Positions 46,101 through 55,428 of a stretch of DNA of 64,000 nucleotides are shown one piece after another. Within the stretch, counting starts at the first letter, position 1; every line of letters starts with the position of its first letter. The position numbers were made by a program, and so were the translations under genes. The stretch comes from Fragum whitleyi (taxonomy: Eukaryota > Mollusca > Bivalvia > Cardiida > Cardiidae): assembly GCA_948146395.1 (NCBI GenBank), contig OX411556.1:32455056-32519055 (forward strand). The letters are read 5' to 3'. The notes beneath the pieces are model-generated. The model saw only the letters and a program-made list of their open reading frames with translations, did not search any database and was not told where the DNA came from.

Positions 46101-49100
46101 GTGTACAAAAAACAGTTAACATACAGAACATAGAACAGTTTTCAGTCTGAAAATAGGATATTGAATGAGTGGTCATGGAATACCGAATTTATTAAACAAG
46201 TCACCTATAAACAGATAAAAACGAGGCTGCGCCTAGTTTTTATCTGTTTTAGATGACCAGTTTAATAAATTCTGTATTTCATGAGCACAAATTTTATATT
46301 CTGTTTATAATTTGACCCGAATTTTTGCGCAAAATCTTCTTGAAATTCAACATTTCAATTTTCCACAAAACGTATAACGCCGTTTAAAACTGACATCACA
46401 ATATATACATTATGACGTAATTTTCGCGATTACAAAATAGCATCGCTTTTCGCTCTGAGCTCATTTGCATATTTATTTCACTAGTGTAATAAACACCCGT
46501 ATAATTTCAAAAATACTCAACGGGTTTATTTCCCTCCCGCGACATAGGTCATATTATAAGCAAAATTAGTACCTCTGTGCCGCCAATCCAGAATTTCTAT
46601 TAGGGCTTGCCCAGTGGAAGGGTTAAACGAAGGTGGCTACAGAATTTGAGTAATTAATCCCTAAGTATCCCTATCTTTATGTATAGGCTGGGGTGTGAAA
46701 ATGGGACTTGTCTCAACTTGTCCATGGACAAGTAAAAGTCAATTTCCTACTTGTCCAGGATCAAAAAGAACTAGCCAACAATGAATGAATTGATATTTAA
46801 AAATAAAACATTGTTTTTAATGAAAAAAATGCTGTTGCCCAGAAAAAAGATAATGTTTTCTCCCCCTTGATATGAACAATATGATGACTTTTTTCCTAGA
46901 TCTTTTTAGTACTATATCAAAATTTTCTCTGGTATTTACTTGTCCACATACTAGTGGCAAAGAAAAATGCACTTGCCTGCAAATGGAAAAGCCCATGTCG
47001 GACAAGTCAGGCTTTTTCAAATTCCACACCCCTGATAAAGGGATACTATGGGACCATTCACTCAAACTATGTGCATCAGATATCCTTTCTTAGTCAGAGC
47101 TACAGATGGGGGGGGGTATTTTAGATAAAAGGTTTTTCAATAATCATAGCACAAACCATATGTTGTTGGTACTCATTGGAATCGTCTCATCAAGATGATT
47201 CCAACGAGAACAACAACATAGGGTTTCATTGAGAAATGAAACTTTTAGGCTGGCTTTACCTTCTTTTATGTGTACCTCTGATTTGTAGGATTTTAAGTTC
47301 TTTTTTTGTTAGAACACTACAAAGAGGATTCATTCTCCCTGTGTTATAAAAAATATTTTGACTATCACCACAAAAAAGAAATATTCAATATACAGAAGGG
47401 GGGGGGGGTCATTTGATCCCCAAAAACACCCTCTCTGGATCTGCCTCTTTATCAATCTTGAGTTCTGTTACAGTTAAAAGACCTTACCCACATAGGTGTA
47501 GCTGAGAACTGAAATGCCCTGTCAACTATTAGTGATGTAAAGATATAGTCCAAATCAAGATGCTGTTGTTCTCGGATTTCACTTTGAAAATTCAACAAGG
47601 TCTCCCAAATTTCTGGTGTTATCTGAATCTGAAAAGACAAGTTGCATTTTGTTAACTATTTCCAGTACAATAACACTTTATTCTTAAGGTCAGGTGTTTG
47701 AGTCCTATTAAAGGCATGTGTTTACTGTTTCTTTGAGCAAGAAACTTAATAGTAGCTACTTAAGTCAATGGGTAAAAAAAGGTTCTACTGCCTCTCGGAT
47801 TTCTCTCATGCACAATTTATAAATTTCAGAACCAGTAAATAACCAATTCATAGCTATAACTTGTACAACAAGAGCACCGCCTATGGGTGCCTACGCTCGG
47901 CTGTTGAGTCTATAGTTATCCCCCTTAATAGTTATAGTATAAGTTGCTCTTTTGATGGTGCACATGTTCGCCAAGTTTCAAGTGAATGCCTTCAGTAGAA
48001 CCAGAAATATAACAAAATGTCAAAGTTTTCGCACAACGACTACAACGACATTAAGGCTATAGCTATACCTCGGGTTTTCTCCGAAAACAGCCGAGCTAAA
48101 AATGCTTTCAGAATTATCCCCCATGATAGTCTGGATAGCTGTTGTGATGGTAAATTCACATGCCAAGTTTCATGAAGTTATCTTCAATTACAACAGCATT
48201 ACCCGGTATGACCAAGATTAAAAATTGTCATGCCAATGCCACCAAGGACACAAATGATTGAACAATACCTCAGTTTATAATATGACCTTTATTTTGGGAG
48301 TGGAATAACTGCATTGAATATTTTTTTTATTACACGGGTGTTATTACACTAGTTGAATAACTATGCAAATGAGCTAGGAATGTATATATATTTTTTATGT
48401 GAAATGATGTCATATTGCAATTGCCAACATCATTTTGCAGCACAGGGTTATATGTTTTGCAGGATTACTAGACTAGATACATTTCTTGAACTTTCTCGAT
48501 TTATCACAAAAAATCAGGTCATATACTCTTATTCTAAATAGAATATCAAATTTGTGCTCATAGAAAAACAATTGTATTAAACGCGTCATCTTTAACAGAT
48601 AAAAACTCGGCACAGCCTCGTTTTTATCTGTTTATAGATGACTTGTTTAATAAATTCAGTATTCAATCACCGCTCATTCAAAATCTTTTATTTATTTTAT
48701 TTTTTTTAAAAATGGTGTAGTTAAAAAATGCCGCACTTACCCTAACTCTAGGGCTAACCACCTGGAAATGGTAGAGCCCATACAATAAGTAAATTGCACC
48801 AACTCGCACAAGGAACGAGGACGGAGGAATACAAAACTGAACAGCTATCTTGAAGCAATCCTCCATAAACTGGAAATATAAAATAAATTGATTACCAACT
48901 TTTTTACATTGAGATCATGCATCACAATAACTGCTCATCTTAAGTTAGGTAGAAGCCATACAATGAGTGAATGAACCTAAACTTGACCCTGCCTTGTACC
49001 ATGACAGGTCCTGGCTGAAACACTGAAATTCTGACAGCGTACCCAGGACACTAACTTGACACTAACTTGACACTAACTTCTATGTGTAAGAAGTCCATTG

Positions 49101-52100
49101 GACTCCAAAGCTTTGAAATTAAAGAGTCCAAGCTCAAAGTAAGGAGTCTGAATTGCACAATGGGGAGAACTTTGTGGAAAAGAAGAAATTGCTTATAACA
49201 AGCAATTTCTTCTTTTCCACAAGTTTCTTTTCAGAAAAGATGGTTTTCTTTCAAAATACTATTGCATGCAAGCAATTTTTTAATCTTCAACACTTTAATA
49301 GTGAAAAAGATGTACAGTTTTGAAGAGGATTGAAAAAGAAACTGTCTTGAGTATTGATTAATAATTATATTTGTTGGAATAATCTTGTATTAACCAGGGA
49401 GTCCATGGGACTCCTAACTTACAAAATAAAGGAGTCCCAACAGGTAAACAAGGAGTCTTGGACTCCCGGACTCCCCTTAGTGTCGAACCCTGGTACCAGC
49501 CCTGCATTCAGGAAGGAAAAACACTTGGGAATGTTTACAAGAAACTTTCCTGCTTTCCTTTCCTGAACAGTGTGCTTTCTTTGAAGTGCTTTGATAATGG
49601 GCAAGCAACTTCATGAGGTGACTAGCATTACAAATAAAAAAGGCGGATAACTTGATTAGTAGGTATTATCAATTTTTTTACGAATTTGTTGTGAGTTTCG
49701 ATTTGTTTGGATATTTTATCATCTGAAGGTCAGAAAATGTCATGGAAAATCAAATATTTTTACTGCATTTTATAAATCTAAAAATTATTTCTGTGGGTAT
49801 TAGTGGGCTAAAGATTTAAGTCAAATGGTGTCACTTTGGTAGCATAGCAAACAGTCATTTTTGTAAAGGTCTTGTGTTGCATTCAAGATACACTGCTTGC
49901 TATAAAATTTGTTAACCTTCTCATCCTGAACACATGGCAGTTCTTGCCAGCTAACCTGTTCACAGTATAGAAAGGATATTATTTCACACCTAAACAATTT
50001 AGACCAATTACATTGTTTATTTTGCATCACTTGATAGTGAAATATCAAGATCCATATTGTACAACCAGAACAAGGCTGCTGTGCAATAAGGATTTTTTTT
50101 TCAAAATGAGACAACCTATATTGTACGATGAAAGCAAGGCTGCAGTCCCGAATATCGATATCACCAATTTTCGCAGCTCTTATAATGTATCAAACCCTCT
50201 GTTTGGAGGTATTGAAACAAGTTTGGTCTTGCTAAGATATTTGATTTCTTAATTTGTTACATTGTTTATTAAGTAAAAGAAGAATGCAGGTGACATAGGG
50301 AGTCACAGAACTGTTGTTGTTTCTTGATTTTAGAATATCATTTGTTCACATGACGGTGGGTAGTCAATCTGTTTTATTACATACATGTATTAAAATCATT
50401 AAGCCCAAACCAACTTGACACTTGAAATATACATTTCACTTGGATTCCTATTTTTAGAACAATTATTTGTTTCAATTTCATCATGTTCATAGTGACATGT
50501 ATATGACGCCCTTCCAGATCATTTTGGAACTGTTCCTTTAGTCTTTCTCTAGTGTCGTAAATTGTAAATTGTGGAACTTTTAGTGGATGGTGTGAAATAA
50601 AGATGTCATTTAACATAAGTGAGTACAATACTGAGATCCTAATGATCGAGTCCTTTGTTGATGTCAGACTTAACCTTGTTATTTCATACATAAAGGAATT
50701 TAATCTAAACATAACTTCTTACTGGGATGGGTATCTTTTCCACCTTTTCCAGCGTTATTCCTCAGGCTTTTGGGAACGGGCCGGAAACCAGGTATATTGG
50801 GAAAAATGCATTTATTTTCACCAAAATTGGGAAAAATCTAATCATAGTGGTTTTGGACAAAAACTTCAGTATTGTGTACAATTTATTGCCAGAATAAAGT
50901 TTTCTTTGCCTCTTGAGAATTTAAAATTAAGATCTAACTGAAAAACAACATGTTTGATTCTTACTTTTTGCTTCAAGAGTTTGGAAAGGTCTTGGACCTT
51001 GGTAAATTGGGAATTTTTTTCATGATTTGGGGAAAAAATGTCACTTTTTGGCATTGGGAACAGGTCCTTTTTAGGGTACCAGTCAAAGAAGGAGAAAATA
51101 GCTGTTTTCCCTAGTGTTGTAACGATAATCGGAAATAATTGATTAATTGTCGCTGAAGTCCGAGATCGGCGACAATCGATTCTTGCTTCGAAAAATCAAT
51201 GTCGTTTCTTGTTTTCCTTTTAGGTAGTTTTCATCTGTTGTGTTTATTGAAAATAAAAGGACATCACTCTTAAACTCAAATTGAAAATGGCAGTGGATGG
51301 AAATAGTGCTTCTTTGTCGGATATTTTTCAATATCCAGTCATGGCGAGTGACCGTCAGACATGGCCGAAACGAAAACCCTGGGTCGGGTCAATTTTACCA
51401 GATTGTCAGTCCGAATGTCAGTCACTATTTTCTGGGCAAAATGCTTTTTAAACTGAAAATCTTTTCTGATGTTTATGAAAACACTAAAAAGGTCAACTTT
51501 CTCACGAAAACCAAACATCAATCTTACGATTGACAATTGGTAAACAGATTTTCTACGACTTTCGGCACCGCTAGAAAAAGCAAATTATATTTTACAAATT
51601 GCATCAACTAGGAGGCATTGGAACTGATTTCAGGATCCAATTTTTAAAGAATTATTGGTAGCTAGTCTTTTAACCTGATTTTTTTGTATTTTCCAGTTTC
51701 AAAAGCACAAACACAATGATGATTTTCTGCTTATTCGTACCCGAGAATGTTTGGCCCATCAAATAATTTCTGTTATTTTTATAAAAATCTCAAGTGCCTA
51801 CAGGTATTCTTCTGAAAAGACATTTCTATTTTTCAACTCTTGTAGATCTAATTTCGGCTTTTAAATCAAAGCACTAAAAACACTGACAGATTAAGAGAAA
51901 TTTTACCACCTACCTAGGCCTGAAATGTTATTGCTTACAAAGTTTTCTCTCTCAAGTTCCATGCAAAAAGGCATACACAAACAAGGATAAGTCAACATCT
52001 GATTGTCTAACGACTTGTTAGTCGCAACAGTAGATTGTTTAGTACCGATTAGGTTCCGAATTTTTTTTACATAATGGTGTGTCAATTATAAATATATATA

Positions 52101-53987
52101 AATGATGCATGTAATTTTGGAATAATTATTGATGTCAGCAATTATATTTTTTGTTGTTGTTCTTATTTTAGACTAACAAGAAGTTAATGAGAAATGAAGG
52201 TTTAAAAAATGGTAATTATCCTTCGTTTATTTAACTATCAAAGTGCATTAATCATCATTTTCTGAAACAAAAAACACCAACTTAGAAGTAACTTGATACT
52301 TTGTTATCTCATCTTAGTATGATTGCTAAACGAGATTACATTATAGAACTTAAATTTGAAGGCTCTAATGATTTTCTGTCTCATAAATATTTCTCCCCAA
52401 TATTTTTTATCTTTATTATTTACTTGTACAGTTGATTTGAATTCCATTTTTAGCTTGAATAACACTTACTGTTGATACTTTACAACAGATGACAAACTTG
52501 AGCCTTTGGAGGTACTAAACAACTGCATCAGTCAACAAAGAAGTACTTATCTAACAAAAATGAAGTTTCGATTCTAAAATAGATAATTGAATCGAAAACA
52601 GTTTCCGATTCAATTCGATTATCGATTCTGATCTGAGTCTGATTTTACAACACTAGTTTTCCCTGAAAAAGGGTTACACAGCAAGAATTGGTTCCAGTAT
52701 ACTCCAAATTCATTTATCATGGATACCACAGGGACTCACAGACTTAACATTTGCACCATTTCTGTCATGCTGCGCCACCTAGGTCTTGTTTAAGCTGTCA
52801 AAAAATCTAGGCTGATTAAAATGCTGAATCTCAAATGAATATACCCTTTTCCTGTATCTCCGTTCTTCTTAATAAGTAATCAAAATCAAATAGCATAAAT
52901 TCAGATTAAACTTACTATTTTTGTACATGTGTGTGTAGAAAAATCATTAGTCCATCTGGGCATAGCACTTTTATTAAGTAAACTAATTCAATTGATGAGA
53001 ATCCAATTAAATTCTAAACTCTCCCTACTCAAAAATATTTGGCCGCCATTTTTCTATCAACCCGTTTTTATGATGTCATTTATCATTTGAGCTAGCTGCC
53101 TGCAGTTAATTGGGTCACAACTTCAATGCAGCAACTTAGCTGTGTGTAATGCATGTCTAAGAAAACTTTAACACAAAAAATATTTTTTTGCATGTGACTA
53201 AGTTTCAACCTCTTTTAAGACACTGCCAAAAAATAAGCAATGAATGATTAGTTGCGTAAATAAATCTTGCAGCTCACAAAAATACCCAAAATGCACCATC
53301 AAATGACCTAATTTTCCACTTTTCCCGGCTGCATGTAGTTGTAAGAACGTAACCATCCGGTTAGCATTTTGTTTGATTACGTAATGAGGTTTCACACCCT
53401 ACAATTAATACTCTAGTGCTGCGGACAGCAAAGAACGGATATATAGAAATCGGGGATAATAGCTAAAATGGCTAAAATACTTGGGATTAAAATCCTAACG
53501 TATCTTTTAACGCAATATCAAGAAATGTCACACCCACTAACTGTCAACAGTAGATAGTAATTCTTTGAACTTTTATAAATTTAATCTCCATGTTAATAAA
53601 TGAAATAAATGAGAATGCTGATTTCCTTCACAATTGCATCACAAGTCAAATGTCTAAGTCTCGCAGATCCTTTAAATTCCATGAGAACCCCAGCTCTTTG
53701 CTAATAAGAAGAAAACACGAAAAGCACGGACATTGACATATATCAACAAATAAAAGTACGAAATGTTTAGCAATAAAACGCACTTCTCTTGCTTCCCGCT
53801 GATTTTGCCTGCCGGCGCAGTAGAAATGCATCTTCATGTCTTTCCATATCTCTGCAAACCTTTCATAACGGACCGTGCAACTTTCTGCAAACCTTTCTAA
53901 GATGTTTTCAAAGTCCGTTTTAACCCCAGCATCTGGCCTGTATGGAAATCTAATGGATTTAGGCTGCCTCTGGTTGGGCATTATCAA
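30592..53987 (-). CDS. SNAPC1: SNAPC1: snRNA-activating protein complex subunit 1, complete, 10 coding exons
   Basis: Exons (minus strand): 53987-53784, 48869-48741, 47628-47488, 45188-45105, 42559-42438, 39862-39808, 38127-38068, 37112-36881, 34415-34317, 31181-30592; about 571 residues with consistent phases. SNAPC1 (SNAP43) is a nuclear subunit of SNAPc, which binds the proximal sequence element of snRNA promoters and supports RNA polymerase II and III initiation. The N-terminal ~230 residues match the family: RYERFAEIWKDMK, CAGRQNQRE, RVGAIYLLYGLYHFQV, WETLLNF, LDLDYIFTSLIVDRAFQFSA and LIHDQYHKMK. The human protein is about 370 residues; the excess here is a Lys/Ser/Glu-rich tail. Residues between exons 3 and 4 are shorter than in vertebrates, so one small exon could be missing. 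Confidence 0.92.
31195..31345. mobile_element. GCCTGTGC-type MITE next to SNAPC1 exon 10 (truncated)
   Basis: Edge GAGCCTGTGCATAAAATTTC, core CAGCCTGTGCATCAACACAG and GTAGATAGATGAGGTCTCA are present; the distal inverted end is lost. The edge is 13 nt from the exon 10 acceptor. Confidence 0.7.
31745..32195. repeat. CTTGTCCATGG-type dispersed repeat
   Basis: Blocks CCACTTGTCCATGGATAAG, TTCCTACTTGCCCAGGATCA and GGCATAGGAATCCCACACCC recur at 35510-35610 and 46690-47035. Class unknown. Confidence 0.55.
32686..32870. mobile_element. Fold-back MITE (~185 bp)
   Basis: CTGTTTCATCAAAACATTTA...TTACTGATGACTT is inverted as AAGTCATCAGTAAC...TAAATGTTTTGATGAAACTAG, giving ~45-bp arms around a short middle. 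CCCCTG occurs on both sides. Confidence 0.75.
33197..33458 (+). mobile_element. Pearl-like element (ACAAGATGTGTTTGTGAAACA type), short
   Basis: Begins AAGATGTGTTTGTGAAACAC (a hairpin), has one GACCTTGA unit and a CAGACAGACAGATGG stretch, and ends CCCCCGATCTTTCAATGCGG then GGGCATAAAAA. Confidence 0.75.
34014..34287 (-). mobile_element. tRNA-derived SINE (full length, reverse)
   Basis: On the minus strand it begins GCCGCCACCATAGCGCAGTT with a B-box-like GTTCGATCCGG, then the shared body CCTTTCCGACTTCTGTCTCT...GATATAACTGCGAAATTGTT, and a tail of CAAAC repeats. Same family as 61711-62000. Confidence 0.8.
34317..34415 (-). CDS. SNAPC1: SNAPC1 exon 9 (residues 343-375)
   Basis: Acceptor ATTGCAG, then E-LDKKAEMSVDLMKEVM and IPDEDIVVYKSTESS, one base before GTATTA. 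Phases fit exon 8 (one base) and exon 10 (two bases needed). Confidence 0.85.
34613..34781 (+). mobile_element. Pearl-like mini-element
   Basis: AACAAGAGCTGTCACTGTAA start, GACGGACGGACGGACAGACG microsatellite, and end TCCCTATCGGGGGCATAAAA. No tandem units. Confidence 0.65.
34987..35153 (+). mobile_element. Pearl-like mini-element (ACAAGATGTG type)
   Basis: CAAGATGTGTTTGTGAAACA start, GGACAGACGGACAGATGG, end CCCCCGATCTCTCGATACGA then GGGCATAAAAA. Confidence 0.7.
35611..36190 (+). mobile_element. Pearl-like element start, fused to half a fold-back element
   Basis: Begins ACAAGAGGACCATGATGGTC then CTAAATCGCTCACCTGAGTC. From ~36105 the sequence TTCATTAGGAAACCTTGATC...GGAACTATTAAGG equals one arm of the fold-back family at 37170 and 60565. 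Confidence 0.55.
36350..36755. repeat. GGAGTCC-rich dispersed repeat (copy 1)
   Basis: Ends GGGAGTCTGTGAGTCCGAGA and AACCCCTGGAA; internal GAAAAGAAGAAATTGTTTGT then AACAAGCAATTCC. The second copy lies at 49070-49495 in opposite orientation. Confidence 0.6.
36881..37112 (-). CDS. SNAPC1: SNAPC1 exon 8 (residues 266-342)
   Basis: Acceptor CCCCAG. Encodes SLKKKAFAFTTFKGYG and QSKRRRYRKHKALQ, resembling the human KSKAF...ASKSRRHRQ basic region, probably nuclear-localising. Ends with one base before GTGAGT. Confidence 0.88.
37170..37334. mobile_element. Fold-back MITE (copy 1)
   Basis: Outer arms TTAAGGAAGTGGACCTGTTA and TTACAGGTCCACTACCTTAA; inner arms GAGGTTTCCTAATGA and TCATTAGGAAACCTC around a 3-nt loop. 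Almost the whole element is self-complementary. Confidence 0.85.
37430..37625 (+). mobile_element. Pearl-like fragment with G-run
   Basis: GGAGATATGCTCTGGACAAG...GACGGA...GCCCCAATCTTATGGAGGGG, resembling the ends at 35170-35330 and 40085-40160. A ~20-nt G-run ends it. Confidence 0.5.
38068..38127 (-). CDS. SNAPC1: SNAPC1 exon 7 (residues 246-265)
   Basis: 60 bp, phase 0 on both sides: KAKSGAETDGEEMGTSEEPK between TTTTTAAG and GTTAGA. Its length (20 codons) would allow in-frame skipping. It is a low-complexity acidic linker, so family similarity is weak. Confidence 0.7.
38385..38560 (-). mobile_element. SINE, truncated (no tRNA head)
   Basis: TGATTGATTGAATGGAGTTT...AACGCCACTTTCAACA...TTATATCGCAGTGGCTGGAG...CCTTTCCTAGCCTCCAGCTG matches the 3' two thirds of the SINE at 34014-34287. 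Confidence 0.65.
39290..39470 (-). mobile_element. Possible second tRNA-related SINE
   Basis: The minus strand has TAGCCTAGTGGTTAGGATGG then GGATTGAAAGGTCCCAGAATC, which looks like degenerate A and B boxes of a tRNA-derived head. The body resembles the other SINE only loosely. Confidence 0.35.
39530..39756. mobile_element. GCCTGTGC-type MITE (copy 4)
   Basis: GAGCATGTGCATGAAATTTC to AAATTGTTGGAAATGTACAT; core CAGCCTGTGCATACTCACAG. It starts 52 nt past the donor of SNAPC1 exon 6. Confidence 0.7.
39808..39862 (-). CDS. SNAPC1: SNAPC1 exon 6 (residues 227-245)
   Basis: 55 bp, acceptor TTTCAG, completes Lys227, then TLKLHKDRASGITPGVSN (human HQQWHKDRKNP), donor GTAAGT, phase 0. Confidence 0.85.
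40255..40360. repeat. Fold-back sequence, ~43-bp arms
   Basis: ATTTCTTGCCGGGTTATATA...CTGGAAAAT is inverted as ATTTTCCAG...TATATAACCCAGCAAGAAA around TGATGTC. It lies in SNAPC1 intron 5. Confidence 0.75.
40640..42268 (+). mobile_element. Pearl-like element, long tandem array (~150-bp units)
   Basis: Repeats of ATGACCTC(C/T)GCCCATAAA, ACATATTTTTCATCTGATCA and CAGTGAAATTTGGTTGATAT recur with diverged spacing. It ends GGACATAGCGACGAACACAT then GCCTTTCGGCTAGTGGAGCT. A separate insertion-like stretch is at ~40940-41330. Confidence 0.7.
42438..42559 (-). CDS. SNAPC1: SNAPC1 exon 5 (residues 187-226)
   Basis: Acceptor TTTCCAG, then QLSLIHDQYHKMKVVLNGE (human NVHDHYQNMKHVI) and IIHQDLIQGVY. A nearer GT after CAGGGG breaks the frame. 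The strong GTAAGT donor after TACAA keeps it. Confidence 0.9.
42776..44022 (+). mobile_element. Pearl-like element, ~180-bp units (ACAAGAGGGCCATAGTGGCCC type)
   Basis: Starts AAGAGGGCCATAGTGGCCCT and GCTCACCTAAGTGAAC. About six units carry TTTGACCCCATGACCTC, TTCAGGTTGAT and GGCTTCTAGAGTGTCTACAA. It ends AGCTCACCTTGAGCACTTCG then TGCTCAGGTGAGCT, a hairpin. It begins ~215 bp upstream (in transcript sense) of SNAPC1 exon 5. Confidence 0.85.
44348..44970 (+). mobile_element. Pearl-like element, three near-identical ~175-bp units
   Basis: ACAAGATGTGTTTGTGAAAC start. The unit TGACAGATGACCTTGACCTT then GTCACATGACCTTGAC...GCAGATGCGGATCATTGAGA occurs three times with few differences, so expansion is recent. 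Microsatellite GACAGACGGACAGACGGACA; hairpin CCCCCGATCTTTCGATACGG then GGGCATAAAA. Confidence 0.85.
45105..45188 (-). CDS. SNAPC1: SNAPC1 exon 4 (residues 159-186)
   Basis: Encodes TEENSLISENLKETCNAVEE and more, roughly matching the human TEEF...ITSDVLEEML helix. The acceptor must be AAAGAG/ACT: the alternative two bases upstream puts a stop in frame. Donor GTAAGT. Confidence 0.75.
45320..45786 (+). mobile_element. Pearl-like element, TGACCTTTGACC type
   Basis: Units with GTGACCTTGACCTTTGACAT and GTGACCTTGACCTTTGACCT, a GACAGACAGCCAGATGGACG stretch, and the end CCCCCTCTACTTCGTAGATG then GGGGG. Same family as 10216-10941. Confidence 0.8.
46155..46560. repeat. Dispersed ~420-bp repeat (copy 2)
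   Basis: Matches 26385-26810 nearly throughout (ACGAGGCTGCGCCTAGTTTT, AATTTGACCCGA, TCAACGGGTTTATTTCCCTC). The CRE sites are degraded here. Confidence 0.75.
46685..47035. repeat. CTTGTCCATGG-type dispersed repeat (copy 2)
   Basis: CAACTTGTCCATGGACAAGT contains a perfect ACTTGTCCATGGACAAGT palindrome; TTCCTACTTGTCCAGGATCA and CCACACCCCTGATA blocks match 31745-32195. Confidence 0.6.
47150..47228. repeat. Imperfect hairpin, ~32-bp arms
   Basis: AAACCATATGTTGTT...CATTGGAATCGTCT and AGATGATTCCAACGAG...AACAACATAGGGTTT. It lies in SNAPC1 intron 3. Confidence 0.65.
47488..47628 (-). CDS. SNAPC1: SNAPC1 exon 3 (residues 112-158)
   Basis: Acceptor TTTTCAG, phase 0. Encodes TPEIWETLLNFQSEI and LDLDYIFTSLIVDRAFQFSA (human FDAAYIFRKLRLDRAFHFTA). 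The donor is chosen as ATG TGG/GTAAGG. Confidence 0.92.
47868..48104 (+). mobile_element. Pearl-like element (CCGAGCGTAGGCACCC type), short
   Basis: ACAAGAGCACCGCCTATGGG then TGCCTACGCTCGGCTGTTGA at the start; CGACTACAACGACATTAAGG, CTATAGCTATACCTCGGGTT and AACAGCCGAGCTAAAAA at the end. Same family as 56713-57772. Confidence 0.7.
48275..48682. repeat. Dispersed ~420-bp repeat (copy 3, inverted)
   Basis: Reverse orientation of 46155-46560: AAAACTCGGCACAGCCTCGT, TTATCTGTTTATAGATGAC, and ACACGGGTGTTATTACACTA at the other side. It ends 58 bp before the end of SNAPC1 exon 2 (in transcript sense, just inside intron 2). Confidence 0.7.
48741..48869 (-). CDS. SNAPC1: SNAPC1 exon 2 (residues 69-111)
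   Basis: Acceptor TTTCCAG region ending CCAG, then FMEDCFKIAVQFCIPPSSF and RVGAIYLLYGLYHFQV, almost identical in pattern to the human RVGALYLLYGLYNTQL. Ends AGG before GTAAGT. Confidence 0.95.
49070..49495. repeat. GGAGTCC-rich repeat (copy 2) with near-perfect hairpin
   Basis: Contains TTGTGGAAAAGAAGAAATTG-CTTATAACAAG-CAATTTCTTCTTTTCCACAA (49151-49200), ~24-bp perfect arms. CCAGGGAGTCCATGGGACTC and GGAGTCCCAACAGGTAAACA match 36350-36755 inverted. Confidence 0.7.
49511..51103. other. SNAPC1 intron 1, left part
   Basis: AT-rich DNA with several 60-112-codon chance frames; no recognisable element. Confidence 0.35.
51104..52663. mobile_element. hAT-like element with perfect 8-bp target duplication
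   Basis: GTTTTCCC at 51104-51111 and 52656-52663 flanks 51112-52655. Ends TAGTGTTGTAACGATAATCG and TCTGATTTTACAACACTA share an 11-bp inverted TAGTGTTGTAA, a typical hAT terminus. A 53-codon frame from an ATG at 51288 (MAVDGNSASLSDIF...) may be a transposase relic, but no catalytic region was recognised. It lies in SNAPC1 intron 1. Confidence 0.85.
52664..53783. other. SNAPC1 intron 1, right part
   Basis: No repeats or motifs recognised. Confidence 0.35.
53784..53987 (-). CDS. SNAPC1: SNAPC1 exon 1 (residues 1-68)
   Basis: Starts MIMPNQRQPK; Met3 is an alternative start. It then encodes DFENILERFAESCTVRYERF and IWKDMKMHFYCAGR, the signature start of the SNAPC1 domain. It ends AGA GAA before donor GTGCGT, phase 0. 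Confidence 0.92.
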
Positions 53988-54907
53988 CTTTTATTTAAAG
54001 TCGCGAAAACTCATAACATTAACAAGCAACGCTCGATTTAGCATTACTGGATACTTAGAATCGTAATACAATAATAATGTTCACAATGGTGTTGTGTGGG
54101 TGTCGGTGTGGGTGTTTTTTCACGTTTACGCATCGAAAGATCGAGGTATATCATTTTATTGCCTTTTTATTCCTTTCGTTTTTCTATCTGCAAAGGTTAT
54201 CAAAAATGGTAAAGAAATAAATTTCAAATAGATCTTATACATCTTCTTAGTATTGGTCTTTATGCATAAGAGATTCAAATAAACCTCAACCGTGGCTTTG
54301 TGTTACATGTAATCTCAATGATCAATTCCGAAGTCATTTAAAAGGTCAAGGTCATCTCTTCAGGTCAACTTAGCAAAGTCAACCAAACCATGTGTTTATC
54401 AACTAGTGCAGAAAAAGTTCACTTGACGCGGTCACTGTCAGCTAGTAGGCCTAAAGTCAAACACTGGAAAATCTTCACCAAAAACTAAACATGGCCGATT
54501 GTTTCAAGAATTTTCAATAATAATGGTAAAAATAAAATAAAAAAAAAAATAGAAAATGAATAAAAAAAGAGCCCCGGCTCATACATTCAAGGTTGGCAAT
54601 ATCCTAACAATATGCATCTAATAAATATTAATCATTAACAAGCCGAAGACCGGCAATGTCATCTAACAAAGTCAATATCAGCTTAAAAGCTCATATTTCA
54701 ACTTTTTAGCGAAACTGTTCCCAGTTGGCTATAAAATTTGCTAATTTATCAAAAAAAAAAGTTTTATTGTCAATCAGAAAATCGATTGACCAACTAAAAC
54801 AAGACCGTCGCGCGATTTACAGTCAGTTAGCCTAGTTCAAGTTCACCGAACAAGATCTTCTAATAATCAGTACCAAATAAAGATACCTACTTTTTCTGTA
54901 GGGTCAG

Positions 54908-54926
54908 GGGGGGGGGGGGGGGGGGG
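54908..54926. repeat. Poly-G run
   Basis: About 19 G in a row between the two divergent genes. Confidence 0.85.
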
Positions 54927-55094
54927 TAGGAGGAGCCAATCCAAAATGTAGTTTTCTTATGTAGTCTAGTCGTTTATGAATGGAATAGCAAAATATTGTT
55001 ACCACAACGTTTTGCTCTCCCAGTAACCAAATGATCCTTTGATTTCGAGCTTTTCCTACTTGATTACCATATTATCCACGTGAATAAGGGCCCG

Positions 55095-55161
55095 CCGGAA
55101 ATGTGTGTGTGGTGGGTGTGTGGTGGGTGTGTGTGTGTGGGGGGGGGGGGGGGAGGGGGGG
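55095..55161. repeat. GT/GGT microsatellite with long G-run
   Basis: GTGTGTGTGGTGGGTGTGTG leads into ~20 G with one A. G-quadruplex formation is plausible on this strand. Confidence 0.85.
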
Positions 55162-55236
55162 TCTACGTGAATTCTTTTGCCCATAAGTATAAAAAACAAT
55201 TAATGTATTTTTCCTCCATATATCCTGATATTTATG

Positions 55237-55428
55237 ATACCGGGCCTTTTTGGTCTTAATCATTGGGCCTTTTTGGACATATTCAATAGCGGGCCTTTTT
55301 GGTCAAAATCGATAGTGGGCCTTTTGGTACTCGGTGTCTTTCTGGTCATTTTCAATAGTGGGCCTTTTTGTACTGGGCCTTTTTGACCCGGGCATTTTTG
55401 TCATTTGGCCTTTTTGACCCGACACCTT
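55237..55428. repeat. GGGCCTTTTTGG minisatellite
   Basis: About eight imperfect 15-33-bp units built on GGGCCTTTTTGGTCA...TCAATAGC. The last ones shorten to GGGCCTTTTTGACCC. Confidence 0.85.
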
